Assembly: GCF_001667275.1 (NCBI RefSeq)
Contig: NZ_LZHV01000034.1
Coordinates: 1 to 64,000 of the forward strand
DNA: 64,000 nucleotides
Origin: Mycobacterium sp. ACS4054
GTDB lineage: Bacteria; Actinomycetota; Actinomycetes; Mycobacteriales; Mycobacteriaceae
Direction: 5' to 3'
Made by a program: the position numbers and the translations under genes. The number at the start of each line of letters is the position of its first letter. Position 1 is the stretch's first letter. A model generated the notes under the pieces. The model did not search any database and was not told the origin of the DNA. It saw only the letters and a program-made list of their open reading frames with translations. Shown here piece after piece: positions 45,250-55,162 of this stretch.

Positions 45250-45786
45250 TCAGTGCGACGGCGGGTTCAGCCCGTACCGCCGGGCGATGTCGTCCATCCA
45301 GACGGGCGACCCGTACGTCAGGCCGTACTTGTCGGCGAGCTCGCCGAACTCGGGCAGCTCGTGCAGGACCTTGCCGACCGGGTCGTCGGCGTGCTCGACG
45401 AGCAGCTCCCCGAGCTCGCGGAAATAGTTTTCGAATCCGCCCGGGGTGATCACCTCGATGATGCGGCCAGGCTCGCTGCCCGCGTTCCACATCGCGTGCA
45501 TCTGCCCGCGCGGCTTGGTGATGTAGCCGCCGGGACCCAGCACCACCTCGCTGTCGTCGGAGCGGAAGCCGATCTCGCCCGCCAGCACGATCGAGTGCTC
45601 GTCCTCGCGGGTGTGCCGGTGCGCCGCGGTGAGGAGACCGACGGCGAAGGGGTGCTCGACGATGGACACCTCGCCCCCGTTGGTCTTGCTGGTCAGCTTG
45701 AACACCGCCCCGAAACCGGGGAGGGCAACGTATTCGCCCTCCCCGGGCGGTACCACGGTGACGCCGATTTCGTTCCGCTCGGTCAT
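45250..45786 (-). CDS. Cupin-domain protein
   Basis: A 178-residue single-cupin protein (TAAHRHTREDEHSIVLAGEIG metal-binding motif 1 with HxHxE-like spacing; PRGQMHAMWNAG motif 2). Cupins of this type include quercetin 2,3-dioxygenase-like enzymes. ATG 45786 follows AGGAGTGAG. It is the last gene of an HD-nitroreductase-cupin operon, so perhaps a small-molecule catabolic step. The substrate is unknown. Confidence 0.83.
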   Translation of the reverse strand: MTERNEIGVTVVPPGEGEYVALPGFGAVFKLTSKTNGGEVSIVEHPFAVGLLTAAHRHTREDEHSIVLAGEIGFRSDDSEVVLGPGGYITKPRGQMHAMWNAGSEPGRIIEVITPGGFENYFRELGELLVEHADDPVGKVLHELPEFGELADKYGLTYGSPVWMDDIARRYGLNPPSH

Positions 45787-45806
45787 CTGACTCACTCCTC
45801 GGCCCG

Positions 45807-46505
45807 TCATCCCGCCGCGGCCAGGTCCGCCGCTTCGTGCGGCGGCCACAGCGGCTGCGGCACCTCGACTCCGAATGGCTTGCCCCAGCCGTTGCGGGAA
45901 GAAACCTCGTGCACGGGGCGCCGATTGGCCGCCACGCCCCACTTGCCCCGCGGGTAGCCGAGGGTCAGCATGGCCGACATCTTCCAGCCCTGCTCGGCGG
46001 GCACGCCCAGCAACTCGTTGACCTCGTCGGTGAAATTGCGGAGCACCATCGTCATCACACCGCCGACGCCCTCGGCGCGGGCGGCGAGCAGCGCGCTCCA
46101 GATCGCCGGGTAGATGTTGGCGCCGCCCAGGTCGTCGATGGCGTAGACGAAGAGCAACAGCGGGATCTCTTCGAAATGGTCGGCCAGGTAGTTCCCCGAC
46201 CCCTGCATCCGGCGCATCGTTTCCGCGTGCTGCGCCGGGTCGGCTCCGGGGGCCGTCGCCACCATGGGTCCCGCTCCCGCGCTGAACTTTTCGTACTCGA
46301 TGGCGCGGGCCCGCCGGAACAGGTCGGCGAACTTGCCGATCAGTTCGCGGTCATCGACGGCCACGAAGTGCCACCGCTGGGTGTTGCCCCCGTTCGGGGC
46401 GCGCACGGCCGCGTCGAGGATGCGGGCCTGGGTTTCCAGCGGGATCGGATCCGGCCGCAGCCGGCGCATCATCCTGGTGGTGTAGAGCGCCTCGTGAATG
46501 TCCAT
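45807..46505 (-). CDS. Nitroreductase-family FMN oxidoreductase
   Basis: A 232-residue true nitroreductase-fold protein (TRMMRRLRPDPIP, RAPNGGNTQRWHFVAVDD, AEGVGGVMTMVLRNF), unlike the diverged Acg family elsewhere in the window. ATG 46505 follows AAAGGAG. It sits between the HD gene (19 bp) and the cupin gene (20 bp). It probably reduces an organic substrate with NAD(P)H. Confidence 0.85.
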   Translation of the reverse strand: MDIHEALYTTRMMRRLRPDPIPLETQARILDAAVRAPNGGNTQRWHFVAVDDRELIGKFADLFRRARAIEYEKFSAGAGPMVATAPGADPAQHAETMRRMQGSGNYLADHFEEIPLLLFVYAIDDLGGANIYPAIWSALLAARAEGVGGVMTMVLRNFTDEVNELLGVPAEQGWKMSAMLTLGYPRGKWGVAANRRPVHEVSSRNGWGKPFGVEVPQPLWPPHEAADLAAAG

Positions 46506-46524
46506 TTCTTTCGCTCCTTTCCGG

Positions 46525-47175
46525 TTATTCGGGCCAGCTGTTGCCCAGGATCTTGTCGACGAAGTCGACACGCTCGAAGGTGGGATCGAAGTGCGCCAGC
46601 ACGTCGGCGTTCATGGTGCCGGCCGTGGTGTGCGGGCGGTGCTTCATGCCGTCGTTGAACGCCGCCAGGATGCGCTGCTTGAACTGCGGGCGCGGATGGG
46701 CGGCGGTCACCGCGGCGAGCGCCTCGGGGGCCACGTCTTCGCGGCCGATGCCGACCACGTCGACCTCGACACCGGCTTGCAGGAGCGCGACCTCCGGCGC
46801 CATGAACTCGGGCACCCCCGGGGTGGTGTGCAGGGCGATGCCGAGCCACACCTTGTCGGCGTCGGCCTTGTCGACGCCGCGCGCGGTCAGGAAATCGCGA
46901 GCCGCGTCGGCGCCGTCGACCTCGAAGCGGACGGGCGAGGTGCGATAGCGCTCGGTGAGCCCGAGGTCGTGGAACATCGCGCCGACGTAGAGGAGCTCCA
47001 GGTCGGGCTGCAGGCCACGGCGCGCGCCCCGCAGCGCGCCGAAGAGGAACACCCGGCGCGAGTGGTGGAACAACAGGTCGTCCTCGGCGTCGCGAATGAA
47101 CTCGGTGGCCTCGCGCACCAGCGCCGAGTCGGGTATGCGGATGCCGCCGATGCTTTCGATGGAGCTGGTGGTCAT
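46525..47175 (-). CDS. HD-domain phosphohydrolase-like protein
   Basis: A 216-residue HD-superfamily protein. The metal-ligand His is in LLFHHSRRVF and the HD doublet in YVGAMFHDLGL. It resembles cyanamide hydratase-type HD proteins (ALHTTPGVPEFMAPEVALLQAGVE-like region). ATG 47175 follows AAAGGAGACG. It heads an operon with the nitroreductase and cupin, divergent from a GlxA-type regulator 109 bp away. Confidence 0.82.
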   Translation of the reverse strand: MTTSSIESIGGIRIPDSALVREATEFIRDAEDDLLFHHSRRVFLFGALRGARRGLQPDLELLYVGAMFHDLGLTERYRTSPVRFEVDGADAARDFLTARGVDKADADKVWLGIALHTTPGVPEFMAPEVALLQAGVEVDVVGIGREDVAPEALAAVTAAHPRPQFKQRILAAFNDGMKHRPHTTAGTMNADVLAHFDPTFERVDFVDKILGNSWPE

Positions 47176-47284
47176 GTTCTCGTCTCCTTTTCCGGTGAGC
47201 GTGTCACTCAGTCTGCGGCCGCACGCGCCCGCCGAGCGTGGGCGTTCGAGCCGTCCTCTCCACAGAAAGCGACACAATGTCCTA

Positions 47285-48244
47285 GTGGCCGAAACGCGGG
47301 TGGTGGTGATCGTCGTCTTCGACGACGTGACGCTGTTAGACGTCGCCGGAGCGGGTGAGGTCTTCGTCGAGGCCAACCGGTTCGGCGCCGACTACCGGCT
47401 CAGGATCGCGTCGCTGGACGGGCGGGACGTGACGACGTCGATCGGCACCCCGTTGGGCGTCACCGACCGCATCGCGGAGATCGAGTCCGCCGATACCATC
47501 CTGGTCGCCGGCAGCGACCACCTGCCGGCGCGGGCGATCGACCCCGCGCTCGTCGAGGCCGTCAGGGCGCTGTCGGCGCGGTCCCGGCGGATGGCGTCCA
47601 TCTGCACCGGGTCGTTCATCCTGGCGCAGGCCGGCCTGCTCAGCGGCCGGCGCGCCACCACGCACTGGCACGACGCCCGGCGGTTGGCCCGGGCCTTCCG
47701 GGACGTGACGGTAGAGCCCGACGCGATCTTCGTCCGCGACGGCGACGTCTTCACCTCGGCCGGGATTTCGTCGGGCATCGACCTGGCGCTGGCGTTGGTC
47801 GAAATGGATTACGGCACCAAGCTGGTCCGCGACGTGGCCCGATGGCTGGTCGTCTACCTCAAACGCGCGGGCGGCCAATCACAGTTCTCGGTGCTGGTCG
47901 AGGCCGATCCCCCACCGGAGTCGCCGCTGCGCGCGGTCATCGACGCGGTCGCGGCCGACCCGGCCGCCAACCACAGCGTGAAATCCCTTGCGGCCCGGGC
48001 GTCGCTGAGCACGCGCCAGCTGACCCGGCTCTTCCAGTCCGAGCTCGGAATGACCCCCGCCCGCTACGTCGAGCTGGTGCGGATCGATTTCGCCCGGGGC
48101 GCACTGGAATCCGGCCGGTCGGTATCCGAGACCGCGGGCATGGCCGGCTTCGGCAGCATCGAGACGCTGCGCCGGGTGTTCGTCAACCACCTGGGCATCA
48201 GCCCGAAGGCCTATCGGGAGAGGTTCCGAACGGCCTACGCCTGA
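47285..48244 (+). CDS. GlxA-type transcriptional regulator (DJ-1/PfpI + AraC HTH)
   Basis: A 319-residue regulator. Residues about 1-190 form a DJ-1/PfpI-like domain (VVIVVFDDVTLLDVAG, elbow Cys in ASICTGSFILAQAG); about 220-319 contain two AraC HTH motifs (LAARASLSTRQLTRLFQ and the C-terminal HLGISPKAYRERFR). GTG 47285 is used. It is divergent from the HD-nitroreductase-cupin operon, which it probably controls, and ends 3 bp from the UPF0182 stop. Confidence 0.87.
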   Translation: MAETRVVVIVVFDDVTLLDVAGAGEVFVEANRFGADYRLRIASLDGRDVTTSIGTPLGVTDRIAEIESADTILVAGSDHLPARAIDPALVEAVRALSARSRRMASICTGSFILAQAGLLSGRRATTHWHDARRLARAFRDVTVEPDAIFVRDGDVFTSAGISSGIDLALALVEMDYGTKLVRDVARWLVVYLKRAGGQSQFSVLVEADPPPESPLRAVIDAVAADPAANHSVKSLAARASLSTRQLTRLFQSELGMTPARYVELVRIDFARGALESGRSVSETAGMAGFGSIETLRRVFVNHLGISPKAYRERFRTAYA

Positions 48245-48247
48245 GGG

Positions 48248-51229
48248 CTATTTGGTGTTGTTGTACTTGGTGATCGCGTCGTCCAACCGCTGCAAGGCCG
48301 CGCCGTAACCGGCGAAATCACCCTTCTTCTGGGCGTCCTTGGCCGCGCCCAGCGCCGCCTGAATCTCCTGCAGGGCAGCCGATTTGGCCGGGGACAGGGT
48401 GACCGATCCGTCCGGCACCGGCGGAACCGCCGTCGGCGGGGGCGATCCCGGCGGCCCGGCCGGCGGGGGCGGGACGACGGGTGGGGGCGCCTGCGGATTG
48501 CCGGCGTCGGTGGGCTGGATGCCCGTCGCGGCCGCGCCCGCGCCAGGACCGAACAGGCCGGTCAGCGCGTCGCGCACGGTGGGCCCGTAGCCGATCTTGT
48601 CGTTGTACATCATCGCGACGCGGATCAGCCGCGGGTAGGACGAGGCGGCGTCGCTGGCCCCCGGCGAGGCGTAGACGGGTTCGACGTACAGCAGGCCGCC
48701 CTGGCCCACCGGCAGGGTGAGCAGGTTGCCCCACCGGATCCGGTTCTGGTTGTCGCGCCCGATCACGCCGAGGTCCTGGGACACCGCCGGGTCGGTGGTG
48801 ATGGCGTTGTTGGCCAGCTTGGGCCCGTTGACCTGACCGGGAATGGTCAGCACGGTGATCCGGCCGTACGTCGCGGGGTCCGAGCTGGCGCTGATGTAGG
48901 CGGCCAGGTAGTCACGCTTGAACCGGTTCATCGCGCTGGTCAGCTGATACGACGACGAATTATCGTTCTTGGCAATGTTTTTCGCGACGATGTAATAGGG
49001 CGGCTGATAGCTGCTGGCCGTCGGGTTCGGGTCCAGCGGGACGTCCCAGAAGTCCGACGTGGAGAAGAACGTCACCGGATCGTTGACGTGATACTTGGCC
49101 AACAGCATCCGCTGCACCTTGAACAGGTCCTCGGGGTAGCGCAGGTGCTCGGCGAGTTCTGGGGTGATGTCGCTCTTCGGCTTGACCGTGCCGGGAAAGA
49201 CCTGCATCCACGCCTTGAGCACCGGGTCCTGCTCGTCCTGCTGGTACAGCGTGACGGTGCCATCGTACGCGTCCACGGTGGCCTTGACCGAGTTGCGGAT
49301 GTAGGAGACCTGCTTGTCGGGGGCCAGCTTGTTGAACGCCACCTCGTTGGAGTCGGCGGTGGCCGATTCCAGGGAGGTCAGCTCGGAATAGGGATAGTTG
49401 TCCAGGGTGGTGTAGCCGTCGATGATCCACACCAGCCGCTTGTTGACGATCGCGGGGTACACGGAGCTGTCGGTGGTCAGCCACGGTGCCACCGCCTCCA
49501 CCCGGCGGGCCGGGTCGCGGTTGAACAGGATGCGGCTGTTGGAGCCGATCACGTTGGAGAACAGGAAGTTTCGCTCGGCGAACTTGGCGGCGAACACGCT
49601 GCGGGACAACCAGTCCCCGACCGGCACTCCCCCGAGACCGGTGTAGGTGTAGTTCTTGGTGTCGGAGCTGGTCTCGTAGTCGTATTCGCGGTCGGCGCCG
49701 TTGCGCCCGACGATCGCGTAGTCGGCGGACGTGCTGGAGATGACCGGCCCGTAGTAGATGCGCGGCTGTTCCAGCGGCGCCGGGCCGTCGGACACCACGT
49801 TGCCGTTGGCGCCGACGACGTTGACCAAAAACTCGGGATAGCCGCCGTTCTGGTTGGGGTCGTTGGCTACGCCGCGCACCGTGTTGGCCGGCGACGCGAT
49901 GAACCCGTTGCCGTGCGTGTAGACGCTGTGCCGGTTGATCCAGTCCCGCTGGTTTTCGATCAGCCGGTCGGGGTTGAGTTCGCGGGCCGCGACGACGTAG
50001 TCGCGCAGCGAGCCGTTGCGGTCCACGTACCGGTCGATGGACAGCTGGTCGGGGAAGTAGTAGAAGTTCTTGCCCTGCTGGAACTGGGTGAACGCCGGGC
50101 TGACGATGGTCGGGTCGAGCAGCCGGATGTTGGAGGTGGTGGCCCGGTCGTCGGCCACCTGCTGCGCGGTGGCCTGCGTGTCGCCGGCATAGGTGCGATA
50201 GGTGACCACGTCCGACGTCAGGCCGTACGCCTGCCGCGTCGCGGTGATGCTGCGGCCGATGTATTCGCTTTCCTTCTGCGCGGCATTGGGTTTGACGCTG
50301 ATCTGCTCGACGATCAGCGGCCACCCCGCGCCCACGATCAACGACGACAGCAGCAGCAGCACCAGGCCGATGGCCGGAATCCGCAAGTCGCGCAGAACGA
50401 TAGCGGAGAACACCGCGGCCGCGCAGATCAGCGCGATCGCCATCAGGATCAGCTTGGCCGGCAGCACCGCGTTGATGTCGGTGTACCCGGCGCCGGTGAA
50501 CGGCTTTCCCCCACGCGTGTGGGACAGCAACTCGTAGCGGTCCAACCAGTACGCGATCGCCTTGAGCAGCACCAGCAGCCCCACCACGGTGACCAGCTGG
50601 ATCCGCGCGGAACGGCTCAGCGCGCCCGTTCGCCCCGACAGCCGGATGCCGCCAAAGATGTAGTGCGCCAACAGGTTGGCCAAAAACGCCAGGAACACCG
50701 CCACGAACAAATAGCTGAGCAGCAGCCGGTAGAACGGCAGCTCGAACGCGTAGAAGCCGAGATCCTTGCCGAACTGCGGATCCCGGATGCCGAAGTCGCC
50801 GCCGTGCATGAACAGCTGGATGCGCACCCAGTAGCTTTGCGCGATGATGCCGGCCAGCAGGCCGATCGCGACCGGCACCCCGATGGCCACCAGCCGCAGC
50901 CGGGACAGCACGACGGCGCGGTACCGGGCGACCGGATCGTTGTCGTTGCTCGGCACGAAGACCGGGCGGGTGCGGTAGGCCACCGCGAGACCGGCGAACA
51001 CGATGCCGCCCACCAGCAGACCGGCCACCAGAAAGACCACGAACCGGGTGACCAGCACGGTGGTGAACACCGAGCGGTAGCCGAGCTCGCCGAACCACAG
51101 CCAGTCCACGTACGCGTCGATCAGCCGCGGACCGGCGAGCAGCAAAGCGATCACACCCAGCGCGATCAGGATCAGAATCCGGCTACGCCGAGTCAGCTTC
51201 GGCATCCGTGCGGTGGGCCGCATCCCCAC
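48248..51229 (-). CDS. UPF0182-family large membrane protein (Rv3193c-like)
   Basis: A 993-residue protein. About seven transmembrane helices occupy the first 320 residues; a long extracellular region follows, and the C-terminus is Pro-rich (about residues 900-925) then coiled. It matches the UPF0182 family and M. tuberculosis Rv3193c in length and position next to Rv3194c. Its function is unknown. GTG 51229 is kept because AGGGAG lies 8 nt upstream; ATG 51223 is an alternative. Confidence 0.88.
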   Translation of the reverse strand: MGMRPTARMPKLTRRSRILILIALGVIALLLAGPRLIDAYVDWLWFGELGYRSVFTTVLVTRFVVFLVAGLLVGGIVFAGLAVAYRTRPVFVPSNDNDPVARYRAVVLSRLRLVAIGVPVAIGLLAGIIAQSYWVRIQLFMHGGDFGIRDPQFGKDLGFYAFELPFYRLLLSYLFVAVFLAFLANLLAHYIFGGIRLSGRTGALSRSARIQLVTVVGLLVLLKAIAYWLDRYELLSHTRGGKPFTGAGYTDINAVLPAKLILMAIALICAAAVFSAIVLRDLRIPAIGLVLLLLSSLIVGAGWPLIVEQISVKPNAAQKESEYIGRSITATRQAYGLTSDVVTYRTYAGDTQATAQQVADDRATTSNIRLLDPTIVSPAFTQFQQGKNFYYFPDQLSIDRYVDRNGSLRDYVVAARELNPDRLIENQRDWINRHSVYTHGNGFIASPANTVRGVANDPNQNGGYPEFLVNVVGANGNVVSDGPAPLEQPRIYYGPVISSTSADYAIVGRNGADREYDYETSSDTKNYTYTGLGGVPVGDWLSRSVFAAKFAERNFLFSNVIGSNSRILFNRDPARRVEAVAPWLTTDSSVYPAIVNKRLVWIIDGYTTLDNYPYSELTSLESATADSNEVAFNKLAPDKQVSYIRNSVKATVDAYDGTVTLYQQDEQDPVLKAWMQVFPGTVKPKSDITPELAEHLRYPEDLFKVQRMLLAKYHVNDPVTFFSTSDFWDVPLDPNPTASSYQPPYYIVAKNIAKNDNSSSYQLTSAMNRFKRDYLAAYISASSDPATYGRITVLTIPGQVNGPKLANNAITTDPAVSQDLGVIGRDNQNRIRWGNLLTLPVGQGGLLYVEPVYASPGASDAASSYPRLIRVAMMYNDKIGYGPTVRDALTGLFGPGAGAAATGIQPTDAGNPQAPPPVVPPPPAGPPGSPPPTAVPPVPDGSVTLSPAKSAALQEIQAALGAAKDAQKKGDFAGYGAALQRLDDAITKYNNTK

Positions 51230-51303
51230 TGGCTACGCTCCCTGCTCGATTGATCGACGGTGACAACTCTACGCACCGGGCGACGTGCGATCCCGGCCGA
51301 GCT

Positions 51304-52326
51304 TCAGCAGCTCGGCGGCTGGCCCCCCGACGTGATCGCGTGCAGCGCGTCGACCGCCTGGCCGAGCGTCTCCACCTTCACCAGGCGCATCCCGGACGGG
51401 TTGTCCGAGTTCGCCTCGTAGCAGTTCTTGGCCGGTACCAGGAAGATGGTCGCCCCCGCCGCGTGCGCGGCGACCATCTTGTGCGTGATGCCGCCGATCT
51501 GGCCCACCTTCCCATCGGCGGAAATGGTGCCGGTCCCGGCGATGAACTTCGACCCGGTCAGGTCGCCGGTGGTCAGCTTGTCGACCACCGCCAGGCTGAA
51601 CATCAGCCCGGCGGACGGGCCGCCCACGTTGGCGAGGTTGAAATCCACGACGAACGGCGCCCACGGCGCGGTGAGCACGGCGACACCGAGGAAGCCGTAG
51701 TCGCGATCCTTGTTCGCGCCCAGCGTAATTTGCGCGATGCCGGCCGGCTCGTTCTTGCGGCGGTAGTCGATGGTCACCGTCTGGCCGGGTTTGGTGCTCT
51801 TCAGCAATCCGGTGAACTGGTCGACGTCGGCGACGGGGGTGCCGTTGACCGCGTCGATGGCGTCGCCGTCCTTCAGCTTGCCCGCCGAGGGGCCCGGGTC
51901 GGTGACCTTGGCGACCGTGACCGCTGCCGGGTACTTCAGGTAGCCCAGGGCGGCGTACGCGGCGCTGTCCTCGGACTCCTTGAAGTCGGCGTTGTTGGCC
52001 TTGTCGACCTCGTCGCGCGACTTGCCGGGCGGGTAGATCAGGTCGCGCGGTACCAGCTGTTCCTGCCCCGAAAGCCACAGCGTCAGCGCCTCGCCCAGCG
52101 TCAGCTCGTCCCGCTGGGACACCGTGGTCATGTTGAGGTGCCCGGTGGTCGGATGCGTCGCGGCGCCCTCGATGGCCACCACCTGCTTGCCGTCGACCTC
52201 GCCGAGCGTGTCGAAGGTGGGCCCGGGGCCCAGCGACACGAACGGCACGGTCACCACCGCCAGCAACACGCCGAAGACCAGGATCGGCACCAGCGCGACC
52301 ATCAGGGTCAGAATCCGCCTGTTCAC
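51304..52326 (-). CDS. PDZ and Lon-like membrane protease (Rv3194c-like)
   Basis: A 340-residue secreted/membrane protein: one N-terminal helix (about 4-28), a PDZ domain (about 150-220, GKLKDGDAIDAVNGTPV), and a Lon-type proteolytic domain with Ser in GGPSAGLMFSL and Lys in GGITHKMVAAHAAG. The dyad is Ser-Lys. Length equals Rv3194c. It would degrade or process extracytoplasmic proteins. GTG 52326 is used by analogy to Rv3194c length. Confidence 0.88.
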   Translation of the reverse strand: MNRRILTLMVALVPILVFGVLLAVVTVPFVSLGPGPTFDTLGEVDGKQVVAIEGAATHPTTGHLNMTTVSQRDELTLGEALTLWLSGQEQLVPRDLIYPPGKSRDEVDKANNADFKESEDSAAYAALGYLKYPAAVTVAKVTDPGPSAGKLKDGDAIDAVNGTPVADVDQFTGLLKSTKPGQTVTIDYRRKNEPAGIAQITLGANKDRDYGFLGVAVLTAPWAPFVVDFNLANVGGPSAGLMFSLAVVDKLTTGDLTGSKFIAGTGTISADGKVGQIGGITHKMVAAHAAGATIFLVPAKNCYEANSDNPSGMRLVKVETLGQAVDALHAITSGGQPPSC

Positions 52327-52421
52327 GCCGATCAGACTAGACGGAGCCCGCCGCGCCCGATTCAGCCACAAGCTGACCCGAGAGCGCCCGTCCCGTTATC
52401 GCGGTGAGTACCGTTGACGGT

Positions 52422-53777
52422 ATGGCTGACCTGCCTTTCGGCTTCTCGTCCGGGGAAGACCCCGACAAACCCGGGAAGAAAGATCCCAATTCGGGCTCTG
52501 GCGGCTCCGATCCGCTCGGCGCATTCGGCATGGGCGGCGAGTTCGGCATGGGTGACCTGGGACAGATCTTCACCCAGCTGGGTCAGATGTTCTCCAGCGC
52601 GGGCGCCGGGATGGGCGGGGGCCAATCCTCGGGGCCGGTCAACTACGAACTGGCCCGGCGGGTGGCCACGAACTCGATCGGTTTCGTCGCGCCGATCCCC
52701 GCGACGACGAACTCGGCGATCGCCGACGCGGTCCACCTCGCCGAGACCTGGCTGGACGGCGCCACGGCGCTGCCCGCCGGCACCAGCAAGGCGGTGGGAT
52801 GGACCCCGGCCGACTGGGTCGACAACAGCCTGCAGACCTGGAAGCGGCTGTGTGACCCGATGGCCCAACAGATCTCGACGGTGTGGGCGTCGTCGTTGCC
52901 CGAGGAGGCCAAGAGCATGGCCGGCCCGCTGATGGCGATGATGTCGCAGATGGGCGGGATGGCCTTCGGCTCCCAGCTGGGCCAGGCGCTCGGCCGGCTG
53001 TCGCGGGAGGTCCTGACGTCGACGGACATCGGTCTCCCGTTGGGGCCCAAGGGAATTGCCGCCATCCTGCCCGACGCCGTGGAGTCGTTCGCCGCCGGCC
53101 TCGAGCAGCCCCGCAGCGAGATCCTGACGTTCCTGGCGGCCCGCGAGGCCGCCCACCACCGGCTGTTCAGTCACGTGCCGTGGCTGTCGAGCCAGCTGCT
53201 GGGCGCGGTGGAGGCCTACGCGATGGGCATGCAGATCGACATGAGCGGGATCGAGGAGCTGGCCCGCGATTTCAACCCGGCGACGCTGTCCGACCCGGCG
53301 GCCATCGAAAACCTTTTGGGCCAAGGCGTTTTCGAGCCCAAGGCCACGCCGGCGCAGACGCAGGCGCTGGAGCGCCTCGAGACGCTGCTCGCGTTGATCG
53401 AGGGCTGGGTACAGGTGGTGGTGACCGCGGCCCTGGGCGACCGGATCCCGGGCGCGGCCGCGCTGAGCGAGACGCTGCGCCGCCGCCGCGCCACCGGCGG
53501 CCCGGCCGAGCAGACGTTCGCGACGCTGGTGGGCCTGGAGCTGCGGCCCCGCAAGATGCGCGAAGCGGCCGCGCTGTGGGAGCGCCTCACCGAGGCCGCC
53601 GGCGTGGACGCCCGCGACGCCATTTGGCAACACCCCGATCTGCTGCCCGCCGCCGAGGACCTCGACGAGCCGGCCGGCTTCATCGACCGGGTGATCGGCG
53701 GCGACACCAGCGGCATCGACGAGGCGATCGCCAAACTCGAGGAGAACCCCGAAGAACCCGGCCCTGCGGATAACTGA
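52422..53777 (+). CDS. DUF2342 (metalloprotease-like) protein (Rv3195-like)
   Basis: A 451-residue protein of the DUF2342/zinc-metallopeptidase-like family, after a Gly-rich N-terminus (about 1-70). The usual HExxH motif appears as REAAHHRLF, so the first zinc His is replaced by Arg and activity is doubtful. It is divergent from the PDZ protease by 95 bp, as Rv3195 is from Rv3194c. ATG 52422 is the start. Confidence 0.82.
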   Translation: MADLPFGFSSGEDPDKPGKKDPNSGSGGSDPLGAFGMGGEFGMGDLGQIFTQLGQMFSSAGAGMGGGQSSGPVNYELARRVATNSIGFVAPIPATTNSAIADAVHLAETWLDGATALPAGTSKAVGWTPADWVDNSLQTWKRLCDPMAQQISTVWASSLPEEAKSMAGPLMAMMSQMGGMAFGSQLGQALGRLSREVLTSTDIGLPLGPKGIAAILPDAVESFAAGLEQPRSEILTFLAAREAAHHRLFSHVPWLSSQLLGAVEAYAMGMQIDMSGIEELARDFNPATLSDPAAIENLLGQGVFEPKATPAQTQALERLETLLALIEGWVQVVVTAALGDRIPGAAALSETLRRRRATGGPAEQTFATLVGLELRPRKMREAAALWERLTEAAGVDARDAIWQHPDLLPAAEDLDEPAGFIDRVIGGDTSGIDEAIAKLEENPEEPGPADN

Positions 53778-53949
53778 TCGGGCCGGTCGACGAAACAGGT
53801 GCCTCCCAACGTAATTCGCGCATAGTTCACGCCCTGTTCCCACGTCCACAAGCAACGAAGGCAATTCTTGGCTGAGGCTTTCGCGTCTGCCCGGTGCACC
53901 AGGCCAGAACGCGATGCCGGCTACGCACGGACAAATTGAGGTGGGGAAA

Positions 53950-54180
53950 ATGCGGACACAGCCAATCTTGGCCGCGGGGCTGACGGTAGTCGCTCTGGCG
54001 TTCAGCGCGGGGGTCGCGCAAGCTGATCCGGCCGCGGACCCGAACGATCCAGGCAACCAGGCTAACTGGCCCTGCGGCGTGACGATCGGACCGGTAACCA
54101 CGACCACGGGAACGATCATCGGTATTCGCGGCGGCAAGCCGTGCCCGCCGCCACCGCCCGCATCTGCCGGACAACCCTGA
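53950..54180 (+). CDS. Small secreted protein
   Basis: A 76-residue precursor with a Sec signal (MRTQPILAAGLTVVALAFSA, cleavage probably after VAQA). The mature part is about 48 residues, starts DPAADPNDPGN, holds two Cys (PCG and KPC) that could form a disulfide, and ends Pro-rich. ATG 53950 follows GGTGGGG. I do not recognise it. It lies between the Rv3195-like and Rv3196-like genes. Confidence 0.75.
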   Translation: MRTQPILAAGLTVVALAFSAGVAQADPAADPNDPGNQANWPCGVTIGPVTTTTGTIIGIRGGKPCPPPPPASAGQP

Positions 54181-54248
54181 CGGCCCGCCGTCCCCGGCCC
54201 TGTGGATAACTGATTGGGCGGTCACCGTCCGCGTGCCACAGTGCACCC

Positions 54249-55094
54249 GTGCCCGCGGCCACCCTTTCCACCTATGCGCTGGACCCGGCCATGCCGGTGC
54301 TGCTGCGGCCCGACGGGGCCGTGCAGGTCGGCTGGGATCCGCGCCGGGCCGTGCTGGTGCGCCCGCCGGGCGGCCTGGCCCCGGCGGAACTGGCCGCGCT
54401 GCTGCGGTCCATGCGGTCCCCGACGCCGCTGCCCGAGTTGCAGCGGCGGGCCGCCGACCGCGGCTTGCGGGACGCCGAGGGGCTGACGGGCCTGATCACC
54501 CAGCTGGTCGGCGCGGGGGTCGCGACGGAATGCGCGACGCCGCGCGGGCGGGCGCCGTCCATCCGGATCCACGGCCGCGGCCCGCTGTCGGAGCTGCTGG
54601 TCGAGGCGTTGCGCCGCTCGGGCGCCCGCATCGCCCACAGCAGCCAACCGCACGCCGCCGTGTCCGGCGCCGCAGTCGACCTGGTGGTGCTGTCGGACTA
54701 CCTGATCGCCGACCCCCGCATGGTCCGCGACCTGCACACCCAGGGTGTCCCCCACCTGCCGGTGCGCGTCCGCGACGGCGTCGGGCTGGTCGGCCCACTC
54801 GTCATCCCCGGCACGACCAGCTGCCTGGGCTGCGCCGACCTGCATCGTCGCGACCGGGACGCGGCGTGGCCGGCCATCTCGGCGCAGCTGCGGGAAACCG
54901 TCGGCGTCGCCGACCGGGCCACGCTGCTGGGGACGGCCGCGCTGGCGCTCAGCCAGGTGAACCGGGTGATCGCCGCCGTCCGCAAGCAGGACGCGGTGCC
55001 GCCCCAAACCCTCAACGCCACGCTGGAATTCGACCTCAACGCCGGTGCCATCGTGGCGCGGCAGTGGACCCGGCACCCGCTGTGCTCGTGCTAA
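54249..55094 (+). CDS. E1/ThiF-like, TOMM-leader-binding-type protein (Rv3196-like)
   Basis: A 281-residue protein with an N-terminal PqqD-like/winged-helix part, a degenerate Rossmann middle (SIRIHGRGPLSELLVEAL) and Cys motifs CLGCADLHRR and a terminal HPLCSC, as in E1-like proteins of thiazole/oxazole-modified peptide systems. The family match is to the N-terminal half of cyclodehydratases; no YcaO or dehydrogenase gene is adjacent. GTG 54249 is the start. It is conserved as Rv3196 in mycobacteria; its role is unknown. Confidence 0.75.
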   Translation: MPAATLSTYALDPAMPVLLRPDGAVQVGWDPRRAVLVRPPGGLAPAELAALLRSMRSPTPLPELQRRAADRGLRDAEGLTGLITQLVGAGVATECATPRGRAPSIRIHGRGPLSELLVEALRRSGARIAHSSQPHAAVSGAAVDLVVLSDYLIADPRMVRDLHTQGVPHLPVRVRDGVGLVGPLVIPGTTSCLGCADLHRRDRDAAWPAISAQLRETVGVADRATLLGTAALALSQVNRVIAAVRKQDAVPPQTLNATLEFDLNAGAIVARQWTRHPLCSC

Positions 55095-55162
55095 CGCGGG
55101 CCGCCGCGCTGTATGCCCGAGGCCGGTGTTGCGAAGATCAAGCACGAGTCGGCCTGAGCGTC

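Noticed and set aside
48960..51253. Two frames of over 700 codons overlapping the UPF0182 gene on both strands
   Set aside because: Both are out-of-frame or antisense shadows; only the UPF0182 frame shows membrane helices and family similarity.
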